Source: JAKLFA01 sp964450385 (lineage in GTDB: Bacteria > Omnitrophota > Gorgyraeia > Zapsychrales > JANLHA01). From it: a stretch of DNA of 64,000 bases. Within the stretch, counting starts at the first letter, position 1; every line of letters begins with the position of its first letter. Positions 15,001 through 27,000 of this stretch are shown here, piece after piece. The stretch spans positions 34,662 to 98,661 of the forward strand of contig CAYVEC010000004.1 of assembly GCA_964450385.1 (NCBI GenBank), in the 5' to 3' direction. A program made the position numbers and the translations under genes. The notes beneath the pieces were generated by a model that worked only from the letters and a program-made list of their open reading frames with translations, ran no database searches and had not been told where the DNA came from.

Positions 15001-18000
15001 ATGTCAGCCGCCGTGTTTTGGGCCGAGAGGACCGCGGGATCGTGGGCGCGATCGGCGCGGCGGCAAAAGAAGACGCGGGCCGTTCGACGGTCGCTGGGCT
15101 GATCGCGAAGGCCACGGCCTGGACAGGGGCCTTGAGCATTGCGAGGGAGCGCGGTGCGGCCGCGAAAGATTTCTTATTTAGAGGGATGAGCGAGCCGGAG
15201 ATCCGCCGGATCGCTCCGCGTGAGTTGAGCGAACGGGTTCTTGGCGCTGGGCGCGGCGTTGGTGATGTGGATGTGAGGAAGGCTTTGGTCGGAAGGGCCG
15301 CAACAGCGGCGGCGAGCGGTATTCGTGATGACGCCGCGACAGGGCAGGCCTTGAAGGCGCACTTAATGGCGCAGACTACGGCGCTCAAGGATGCGCACAC
15401 CTATTTCGCGGACGTTGTGCGAACGGTCGAGAGCGGGGCGCCGGTCAGTGATGTTCAGATTAAGACGTGGCTCGAACACGGGCAAGCGATTGTCAACGGG
15501 ATTCGCTCCTTAGCGCAATCGAGTGATCCGCTCGCCCAGGCCATGGCGCAGAGTCTGACCGCGGGCGGTGAGTTGGCGCGATGGGATTTGGCCGCAGCCA
15601 TGACGACGATCACGACACTGATGCAGGTTTTGAATGATCCTGCTATTGAGCGGGCATCTATTTTACCCTCTATGAAGGAGGGGGTTGAGCGGATCGGCAC
15701 GATTCTAGACAAGGTGGCGCGGACGGCCGCGGCTGATGCGGTGAGGATCGGCAGGACCGCTGATAATCGGCGGTTTGTTCATCTGGACGATCACCTGGTC
15801 ACAGACGCGGTTCCGGTCGCCACGATCCGCCTCGCGGAGAGCGCCGCGCGTCCGGCCGCGGTAGCGATCGGTAGCGAGAAAAAGCCTGCGCTCGTGACGC
15901 GTCCGGCGGTGCCGGGGTCGGTCTTTGTGGCCCAGGCCTCGACCGAGAACGCGGATCCGGCCATGCTCGCCCTCGATGACGGTGTCTGGTTTAAATATTA
16001 TACGGATAAACTTTTGGCGAACGATGTTGATGTCTTTGATAAAGTCGTTGTCGCCTTGGCCAGCGATTCTGAATTGAGCGCGGAGACGCGGCGCCGTTTT
16101 GCCGAGGCGAACGGGGATCCGGCGGCGTTTGAGCAGATTTTAGGCGAGATGATCGAAGGCTCTGATTTGACGGCGCGCCTGAGCGAGGTGGCGGCGGTCT
16201 GGACGAAGGCCTGGGAGGCTGCGCTCAAGTTGAGGCGTGAGCGTGAGGCTGTGGCCGTAACGACAATAGATGGAACGCAAACTATTGATATTGACGGTGA
16301 CGGCGGCGCGGCATCTGTGCCTGTGCTCGAGCCGATGCCGTTCACACCGACACTTGTTCCGTTACCGATTCCGGCTCCGGCGTTTATTTTAGGGAAGGCG
16401 GATGCGGGCGGCCGGTCACGGATCCCGCTTGGCCAAGATGACGCGGCGAATCAGCGGTCGCAGGCGGTCCTTCCGAATGCCGCGCAGCTGCCGTTACCGA
16501 GCGAGACAGACGCTGGCGGCGGGTCACCGGTCCCGGCTGGATCGGGACGGCACGCGGGGAATGCGCCGTTCGTTCAATTAGCCAGGGCGATCCACCCGTC
16601 GGCCGCGGACGCGGTTCGGGCCGGGACGAGTCCCGCACGCACAAGCGACGGCACACGGGCGACCTATATTGATTATTCGCAGGATACACGGATGAATTTC
16701 GGTTCAACCGGTCTTAGCCCAACGGCGAAGGCCTCTGTCGCCCTTTCCACAAAGGGTCAGACAGACAAGCGGCAAGAGTGGAACGGACTTGAAGAAGGTG
16801 CTGTAGATGTAGCTGTAGATGGTATTGAAAAGGTGGTTGTGGCTTGTGGGTTAAGCACCGGCGTAAGTGGTGTGACGCTTGGTGAGGGAGAAACGACGGC
16901 GTGGACAGACACGCAAGTAGTAGCTGTAGATGTAGATGTGGTTGTAGAAGTGGCTGTATCTGTACCTGAAGTGGTTGGTGCAGTGGCGGGGGCTGTTGAC
17001 TCAGGGATGCTGAGCAGCGGTAACGCGACTGATGAGGGGGTGACCGCGCAGAAAGATGCGCATGTTGATGGTGCTGTAGCTGTACGTATTGAGAAGGGTG
17101 TACGAAGTAGCCGTAGACGTACGCTGTATCGTTCTTTGGATCGGTCGAATGGCGCTGTGCGCGGCCTTGCCGTGATCCTGCCGGTGGCGTTTGTGAAGGC
17201 AGGGGATCGCCTGGTCCGGGTGATCGGTGCTGTTGGGGACCGTATCCAGACGAAGTTGGTTGTTCTTGGTCGTCAACGAGGTGCAGAAGGTGTTCTGTCG
17301 GGCGTGAAGGGTGTGCCGGCTGTCTATGCGGCGGATCCTGTGGAAGTGCCGGCAGATTCCGGGCATCGATTCGTGGGCCGAAATGGGTCTGCGAACAGGG
17401 TTGTAGAGAGCCTGGAAGGTCGTAATCGCTCTGTTATCGGGTCTAGGGGTGCGCGCAGGGAAGATGTGCCTGCTCGCCGCGCTGTTGTGAACCATGCTGC
17501 TGTCTCTGGGCATCGTTCAGCGGCGCCTAGGATCGGTAGAGGTGCTTATAGAGGAAATCGTCACGCTGTCCGCAATGTAGGAACTGTTATCGGAAGGCGT
17601 GTTGTTGATAAGAGAGAGGTGCGTGGACCATTCGGCGGATCGAACGGGATGCCGAGTGGGGTGCGCATGAACGGTCCTGAAGGATCACGAGGCTCAACGA
17701 AGAGCGCCTCCGATATTCAGGGAGACCGTATTTCTAGTGTCCGTACGATCGTGCGGACTTCTCGCGGGGCACGGGGCCAAGAGGCGGCCTCGATGTTCCA
17801 TCAGTTTGTTCTGAGCCGGATTCGCTATACGATCCAACCACGATCAGCGAATATCGCAGAGGCCCTGCGTGTCGCTGGTTCCGCTGTTGTTTTCTTCTCC
17901 GGTTCTCTGCAGGCGGCAGAGGCCGGAACATCCTCTATTCTACCCACACTAGTTATTGCTCATCCTGTGATCATGGTCTTGGCCGTTTTGGCCGGGATCG

Positions 18001-21000
18001 CGGCGGTCATGATTCTCTATAATATCAGGTCTAACAAAGGAGGCCGAACATGGTACTCGTCAATACACAACCGGATATTGAATTCAAGTACTTCATCGAC
18101 ATCCCGAGCAGTCAATGCACGTTCTGCTCAGGAAGGGAATGCGGCACAGGCCGGATCCGGCTCTACCTGGTCTCGCACGAGCGCGGACGCATCTATGTCC
18201 GACGCGGGCTCGCCGGTGTCTGGGACGAACTCAGTCCAGCTCACCGGGTCAGAATTGAGCGAGCCATTGCGGCAGCGTTTCGCGATCCCCGCATCCCGCG
18301 CTACAGCAGCACCGTTAAAGTCTAATGAATTCGTCGAGGTTGGACGTAACCGTCAGGACAGCATCCGGGCGGCTCAGAGGCTCTGGATGATGCTCCCGGG
18401 CCTGCTGGGGGCGGTTGTCGCGGGCGTGGTTGCGATCTTCTATGTGCCTGGTGTTGCCGCTATGGCGATCGCAATGGTTGTCTTCGGATCGTTAACCCTG
18501 TATAGCATGGTGAAGGTGAAGCGCGACGTCCTGGCGACACAGTATGTCCTTTATATCTCGCCGGTGACAAAGCGCTTGTTTGGGGTTGTCGCGCTGGCGG
18601 GCGCTCTGGTCATGTCCGCGGGCACGGCGCGCGCTGCGGTTGACGACTATGCCGCTGACGGGGCGCGCGAGGTCGAGGCCTTTGTGCAGAGCTTAAGAGA
18701 AGGGGCAGATTCTCGAAAGGCGCAGAATGAGGCAGCCCTTCGGGTGTGGCTCGAGGAACAGCGCCTGAAATTGGCTCAAGATGAGGCGTCTTCGCCGGCC
18801 GCTACTGATGGCGGGGCGGCAGATGAAGAAGCGGTGGGCGCGGAAACCGGATCGCCCGAAGCAACAACCGCGGTCGCGGCCGGGGCTCCGGCTGAGCCTG
18901 CCGCAGCACGAGATGTTGTCCCGGCCCCGGATGCCGTAGTTCCCCAGGAAACAACGCCCGCTGACAATGCACCTGCGGCGGAGGCAGCAGCCGTTCCTGT
19001 GACGATCAGCGATGTGGTCACGCCGCTCCAGGGTGTTCAGCCGCAGGCGGATCCGGTCAGGGTTGAATTGGATGTTGTGACGAGCATGCCGAGCTATTTC
19101 TTCAGGCTTGATGAATTCTATCGTCATTTTGATTCGGTCAATCATGCCCAGAAGGTGATGATGGCTATGGCGAACGCGGCAAGCGGCATGCGGACATATT
19201 TTATGGATGAGGAGGCTGGGCGGAGAGGATTGTTTGGGCTGAGCGAGTGCGAGTGGAACGAGGCGGTGGGCTCCATGGAACACAGGGGCCTTGTTGATCG
19301 CGGCATGAGTTATGCGATGGTCTTTGATCAAAAGCAGAGCGCCAAGGTTGCTGCCTATCGTCTTCGATCGCTGCTGGACGAGGTGGCAGCGAGGGATCAG
19401 TTTAAGAACCTGCCGAAGGAGGCGATCTTAAGACAGGCCTTGATCGAGTATCGTGCGAATGATGCTGCCGCCGAGCCGTTTGCTGATCAGGTCATCGAGG
19501 ACAGCATCCGCATGCTTAAGGAATATGGTTATCGTCAATATTTTGAGAAAGACGATCCGCTGAATAACGTCGTGTCGAGCCAGGCCGCAGCGCAGATGAT
19601 GGCTCCGGTGAACCCGGATGCCCGGATCGATACCGTGACGGACGCGCTGACCGGCGCAACACCCACGAAGACGGACGTTCTTCATGTTGTCGCGATCATC
19701 GAGAAGCCCGAACCCGCTCTCCCGAATGAAAAGGGTGCCGATCAACCGCATCTCCAGGTTGAATGGCCGGAAGGGTTAACAGCGGTCACGCTCGATCAGC
19801 CGCTTCAGGCTGCCTGGATCAATGAAGATGGAACGATCTCTGTGGTCAAGGGACGCGCGGCCGCGGTTGAAAGTCATGACGAGACGCTGAACGCGGCAGT
19901 CCGTGCGGCCCTGGGGGCCCGCCGAGGCCGCCAGCAGGGGATTGTGAAGATTATTCCGCCGACGTTCTGGCAGCTGAATGAGGGTGAGCGTGACGTGCGC
20001 CGCCTCGCCTTGATGGAGGGGCTTGGGGTCCGAGAGAATCGAGTCGTCGGCAGCGCCCCGATCGTGTATTTCTTGGATGAGGACGCGGAAGTCGCCGCGC
20101 GTGGGGTTGATATCGATAAGACACGTTTTGAAAAAACGATCCTCACCGGCAGAACCCAGCGTCTGCCTGGCGAGAAGATCGAGATCGCGCCGATCCATCT
20201 CATGACCCGGCCGAATGCGACTCAGCCGGAGGCGGTTCACGCGGGATGGGCGTATCGGGTGACGACACCGTTCTTGGCCCCGGCACGGACCCTGATCGCT
20301 GGGACGGTCGAAGAGATCAAGCATGACGGGTACGGGTTTGCGGTCCTGGTTCGAGAGGAGAACGACGGGCGGTGGCAGGTCCTCACCCATTTGTCAGGGC
20401 TGACGGTCCGTCGTGGTGACACGGTCCAGGCCGGACATCCCGTCGGCGTCGCCGGCAAGTCAGGGAAGGAATGGTATTACATGATGCGGTTTATCAATCC
20501 GGACGGCAGGGCTGATGTCGATAATATTATGGTGGATGCCGGGACCGGTACGGATCTTGGAACATTATTTAATGAGAATGTCACGAAAGATGTGGCGGCC
20601 CAGGTCGAGGGTGTTGTGATCGGGGCGCCAATGACCGCGCTCGCTCAGTTTGATGAGGCGGCGGCACAGAAGGCGGATCACGAGACGGCGATCGAAGAGG
20701 GTAAGACGGAAATCGAGAGGATGAAACGATTGGCTGCGTTGCCAACTCCAGAAGAGCGGGCAAGGAAGGAAAAGGCGGCTGCGGAAGGGGCTATTCAAGG
20801 GTTGAGCCAGGTGCACACGTTCACGCCAGAGGCGCGGCGGGCAGCGGCTTTAAAGACGATCCGCGAGCTCATGGCGGCTGGCGAACAGAGGTCGAAGACC
20901 TTCCTCTGGCTGTCATGGGGTTCGTTGATGGCAGGATTCCCTGGTTCCGTGGCCACGGATATCGGGCCGTTGAGTGTGGGGGCCGGGGTGTCTAATTCCG

Positions 21001-24000
21001 GGATCCCGATTATGGAGATGTTCAGCCGAGTCGTTGGCCTGACCGAGGCCATGTCGTTCGGAGGCCAAGAGGTCCTTAACGCGGTGGGTACGGGCGTGGA
21101 AGTCGCTAACGCGACCGTGCGAGGGTATCATGATCCTGAGCGCCGCCGCGGCAGCGTGACAACATTTGATCATGCGATCAATACATGGTTATTTGAGATC
21201 CACACGGTCTTTGTCGGGTCACGTCCCGACGGGAAGGGCGGATGGATCAATGATGAGACCTATCCGCAGATCGGTCTGCCGTGGTATGAGGCCTTAGGCC
21301 TGCCGACACGGCTTCTTCAGCATTCCTGGGAACGCGGGGCGTCATGGCTGTCAGGTACGCCGATGCCGAAGGACCCGAACCTCTGGCGTCCGTTCGTCGG
21401 CCGTCCGTTTGAAGGCGTCTGGCAGGCATCAGAAGATGAGCGGCGGATCGTGGCCCTGGCCTGGAATGATCCGGATGTGAAGAAGCTCTGGGCCGTGGTG
21501 CGCGAGGGCGAGTATGTCATGTATGTGAGCTATTCGAATGAGAACGGAGCGGTGACACGCACCGAGCATCTTCGGATCCGGCCGTTTGTGAGTAAGCAGG
21601 GATCGGGCGAGGTGTATGCAGGGAAATTCTTAGAGGATAGCAAGCACCCGTTCCGTGATCTTCAAGACAATACAGTGATGCCGTTGCCGAATCGTTATCG
21701 TCTTGAGCAGCTGCCTGACCTTCGAGAGCCCATGGTCGGGGGGCAGCCGGTGATTGCATGGCAGTCTGATCCTGCCGGCACGACCTGGACCCCGATCTTT
21801 GCCTCTGAGGGGATGCCGATGGTGGCTGACGGGCAAGTCCCGGCGTATGAGAAGGGCGCTTATCACAAGGGGACCCAGACCGCGCCGGTCAATATTATTC
21901 AGGGAATGGCGAACGGGGCCGGCCGGCCTGCGGCCCTGGCGACACGGCCGGCGGTGCTTCAGAATTTCTGGTTTGATGTGAAATATAATGATGGCGAGAC
22001 AGGTGCGTTTGTTGTGCTCAATGCCGACGGGACCTTTAAAGAGATCAAACGATATACCGGGGATGGCAGCGGGCTCCGCCAGACAGGATTCGCGGTCCGC
22101 CGTGACATGAAGGGGGTCCATGACGCGGTTCTCGGCGGAAAATATGGACGGATCGAACTCGCTGATGGATTCCCGCTCGTGGTCGACGGTATCGAGCTCA
22201 ATAATAAGCAGATCTCAGCCGAGGACGCCAAGGCGGCCGAGTCACCGCGCTTCTGGGCGCTCAAGGACGGCCGTTATATCGACGGAGAGGTCGCGGTCTT
22301 TGTGCCGGCCCTGCCGCGAGCCGAGATCCCGATCGCCCGCCGGAACGTGAATGGACGGATCACGTATCTCTATTCTGTCGGAGAATTTAACAGCATGCGG
22401 GTCCGTTCGAATGAAAAGGCCTGGGGCCTGAGGATTCGGGTGGTTGATCCTGCAGGGAATGTCACCCACGATGAGGCGATCACCCAAGAGGGAGAATTCC
22501 AGCGCTTAGTTGGTGTCGGATTCAACGACGTGTTTACGACCTTTGACCTCGGCGCGAATTTCCCGAATGAATTTAAGATGCTGTTGGCCGAAGGGGTGCA
22601 GGGGAGCGAGGCTACGGCCGAAGGGTATGACATTTTTAGGGCTGATGACGCGCCGCCCACCAGAACGGTTCATGCCCGCGCGGTAACGGTTGCGGCGCCG
22701 AAATCGATCGCTCGGCCCGTGACGCTTGAGGGGTATCTGGCGGGCCTGAGGGAGAAGACGGGCGGTTCTCTGGCCACGGCCCTTGTCAGCGAGGCCGAAC
22801 GCTTTATCACCGCGCGCGCGGAGTTGGATAAGAAGCGCGGGGCCTATGAAGGCGCCATCGCCTCGCTCAGGAAGGCGCGTGAGGCGAAGGGCGCCGCGAG
22901 TGCGGAGGCCCGATCCAAGGCCACGAACGCGATCGAACGGGCCAGCGTCAACGAGAGTGAGAAGATGACCTCGGAAGATGCCCTCCGGCTGGTTTTGCAT
23001 AAGATCGCGATCGCGAATGCCGATCATATGACGGTGGATGAATTTTTTGCTCAGCTGGATCGTGATGCTGAGCGTCATGGGTTTGAGGCCGCGGTCCGCC
23101 GTGTCCTGAGGCAGCATTTTAATCAACTGTCGATCTCGCTGATCGGCAGTGATGTCGGTTGGGTTAATGACGAGCTGTCTCGTCTCGCGGAGGCCGAGCG
23201 GCTTAACCGTGAGCTCTATGCGAGCCAGAATTTTATTACCGCCAATGAGGCCTATGAACTTGAAGCGGATCAAGAGGCGTTTGATTATATTACAAGCGAG
23301 ATTGAAGCCTTGAACGAGGCGATCACCGAGCTGACGGATGATATTGAAGATCGGAATTATGATGAGATTTATTTCCAATATCCTGACGAGATTATCCGCG
23401 GCATCCGGTTCCGCGCTCAAGAAATTCAAGAGGTGATTAACGAGCGCATCCCGTATTGGACGGAACAGGCTCAGATTGCCGCGAATTTGGCCGAGCAGAA
23501 TGAGGTGTATCAGTCGTGGGCGAATTGGACCGCCGCGATGCTTAACTTAACCATGGATCATCTTGAGATCGCGCAGACGGCCCTCGACATCCTGCAGTAT
23601 CATGAAAACGTCTATCTGCGGCCCACATCGGTCTTCTATCCGCCCGGATACGTTCTTGGTCAGCGTCTGGAATTGGCCGAAATGAGTCTTGATGCTTACA
23701 CGGAGCAACAGCGGCTGTTAACCGAGTCGTTACAGCCGATCGTCCCGGATTTCTCACGGCTCAATTTGATCCCGCTTCGGCGGATCTATCCTGAGAACGC
23801 GACGCCTGAAGAACGGGCCGCGATCGATGCCGTTCCGACCATTGCCGAGACGCGCGCCTGGATGAGAGGGCGTCTCGACGCGATCAGTCAGGGGATCGAT
23901 TATTATAACGAAGGGTTGGCGTACAGCCGCGGGTCCGAAGGGATCTATTCGAACACAACATTGCAGATCATCGATGAGTTCATTGATAATCTTGAGCGTG

Positions 24001-27000
24001 AGGCTGCGTTATATAACAACACCGAATATGGGCTGACAGGTCAGCTTGCCGCGGATCAGGCTCTTCAGCAGGGGAACTCTGAGGAGACCCCGCTTGACGT
24101 GCTCGAGCGTCAATATCAGTATCAGCAGGCCTTGAGCGAGATTTATGCCGAGCGGGCGGGGCTGATGGCCCAGATGAACGCCCTTATTGAGGAGGGTGGG
24201 TACTTTAGGCAGGATTTGGAGCGGCGGCTAAAGACGATCCTCCGGCGTGAGCGTGAGTTTGCCTTTAATGCGCATGAGACGGTCTCCCGGTTCTCGGGCG
24301 CCGGCCGGAATCCGCTCATGGAGATGCTCAAGGCGATGTCGGCCTTGAATGATGCGGCCGTGATCGAGTTCGAGGAAAAGGAGGCCCTCCATAAGGCAGA
24401 GGAGGCCGCCTCAGCCGGCCAGAATGATTTTGTCGCGGCCTTGAATCATGCTGCCTATGAACTTGAAAAGCTGAACCGCGCGCTGGATGCGAGCCGTGAT
24501 GAGGCGATCGCGCGGATCAAGACGCTTCCTATTTCGGAGAGCGAGCGCGAGGAGAGGATCTTCTGGGTCGAGGCCTACCGCGCACATCTCTCGACCCTTC
24601 CTGAGTACAGCCTGCCGGGGATGGTGATTTTGCCGAACGGCGAAGTGTTCATCCATACGACCGGGGTCAGGGCTGAGATCCCGATGTCTGACCCGACGCG
24701 CGATTTCAGCGAGGCGATGTTCTTCCGCGGCGGCGGCGGGTATCAGCAATTCTACACGTCAACGGAATATGGAAATCTGGATTTTGCGATCGGTCAGATG
24801 GAGGCGGCGGTTCCGGGAGCGGCCCAGCATCAGAGCGCGATGGTGATGGTCAACCTGACGCCTGAGCAGTCGCGGCTGATCCTCCGGTCGGGGGTTGGGA
24901 TGAGCGAACAATATCGGTATATCGACAGCGCGGATCCGAAAAAGGACGGCGAGGATCAGACGGAGCGGGCGATCCTCTTCCTTCAGACCGTGGGCGCCGA
25001 AAGTGCTGACGGCAAATTACGGATGGTCGTGACGGGCTTTGCCCGGGTGAAGACACGGGGCGATCATGAGGTGATCGGCGGGGCTCAGGGCGGCGTGTAT
25101 TATGACATCAATCCGGCGAATCAGGTGAAGTTCGAATTCGGGTCTGCCGGGGCTGACAGCCGTTCAGCCGGCAGGATCCTGATCGAGGATCCGTTCACCG
25201 GACGAAAGGTTGTTGACGAGAAGGTCTCGGTCGAGAACAAGGACCGTGTTAATTATCAACAGATGACATTTACCCATGCGCTTAATGACAAGACAAAGGT
25301 GCGGATTTCGCTTCATCGTGAATTTGAGTCCGCGACCATGGGGCTTGGGTCTGACCGCGTTGACTATTTTGGTATGGTCGGGATGGAACGGCAATTTAAG
25401 GTCGGGGCCCAGACCCTGACCCTGTCGGGCGATGTCTCGCCTGATCTGAACAGGGCTGAGGCCGCGGCTCGGCTCGGACGATTCTATGCGAGCGTCGGCA
25501 TGGTCGAGGAGGCGCGGTATTACCGCCTTGCCGCGAAGATCACCGAGACGCTCACGGCCCAATTCGGCGAGTCTGCTGCGGGCGAGATGGCCTACGGTCT
25601 TATGTATGGGAAGGGCGGGGTTGACTGGGTCGCGGGGATCAGCGGTGATGCCCCGGCGGCCGGGGTTCGGTTTGATGTAGAGGTCTTGGGGCATCTTCTC
25701 GCGAAATTGCACGGGGAAAATCCCGAGGCGGCGAAGACATTGTGGGAAGTGAACCGGCAGGATATTTCTCAATTGTCCGAGACGGAACAGCAGGTCTTCG
25801 GCAGCCTCGGCGCAAAGATCGTTGATCAAGCCGTCGACATGCGCAAGCCCGATGAACACCGACGGTCGATGGAGACGTTCTTAGGGCTTTTTGTGAATGC
25901 TGCTACGGGCAACCGTATCCAGCGCAGCCCGCAGGCCATTCAGGAATATCTTGATGCTTTACAATATCCTGCGCCGCGGATGGTCGCCCAGCTCGTTTAT
26001 GGATCGGGTCATTCTGATATCGCCGGAACATTCATGCTGACACCTGAGGACGTGGGGTTGGCCTATCAGGTGAAAAAGGTTTATGAGTCAAATGAGTACC
26101 GCGAGCGATATCACCTCGAACGCGATCCGATCGACGCGACGCGTTACACCATGCGCGGCATCTGGACGTCGCCTGAGGGGGAGGTCCTGCCGTTCACGGT
26201 TTCTCTTGGCGAGCGACAGCTCGTCATCCTGCCGGAGCATTTTGACCGGTTGTCCACCATGAAGGGGCTGTCTCACCAGTATCCGATGGTTGCGATCGCC
26301 GCGAATCAGGCATGGCTCACACAGGAACAGACGAATGTTTACGGCTATGCGTATCATTGGGGCGAGACAAGGGTCTCGATCACGGATAACAATTTTGACG
26401 CCTGGCTTGACGCGGTTTTCGCCAATGGGACGATCGAGACGATCACCTTGAAGCAGATCGATCGGGCGACAGGGTTGCAGGCGGAGCGTTTTGTGATGAG
26501 GGACGGCCAGGGTCGTCTCTGGGATCTTGAGCTTACGGCCGAAGGGATCAGCCGGATCGCGGATCGGACGCGTGAGATGTTTGCGATCGTGACCGAGCAT
26601 GGGACTGTCTATGTGCCGTCTGAGGATGAGGAAAAAGCTCAGCCGGCATACAGCATGTATTATCGCCGCGATCCCCAGATTGGAAAATATATCTATTCTG
26701 TTCCTGCGCCGGAGAGGATGAGAGGCTCCGGAAAGACGTTTATCGGCGGGGAAGACGGCAGGGAATATATCGGGGTTAAGGTGCCGGCCAGCCAGGCGGC
26801 TCGTGAGAAGGCCCTTGACGAGAAGTGGAATGCCGAGGAGCCTGATTCAGTTCCGACTCCGGCGGCACAGGAGCAGGGCGGGGCAGCGACTGAGAAGGCG
26901 GCTCCGGCGGATTCTGATAGCGATGAGAAGACGTTAGATGAGTTGAAAAAGGAGCGGGACGCGATCATGAAGTCGATCATGGAGAAGCCCGCTGCTCAGC

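Noticed and set aside
16796..17135. GTA-rich repeats as a CRISPR array or iteron origin
   Set aside because: Units are short, imperfect and contiguous with no spacers, and they read in frame as Val-rich protein.
18030..18380. Sequencing frameshift as the cause of the embedded ORF
   Set aside because: The giant frame stays open through the region and continues on both sides with membrane segments in the same frame, so no shift is needed. A pair of compensating errors cannot be excluded without reads.
22506..23429. A 307-codon minus-strand open frame
   Set aside because: It lies opposite the helical rod. Antisense reading of Glu/Ala/Ile-rich helices often stays open. No motif was seen.
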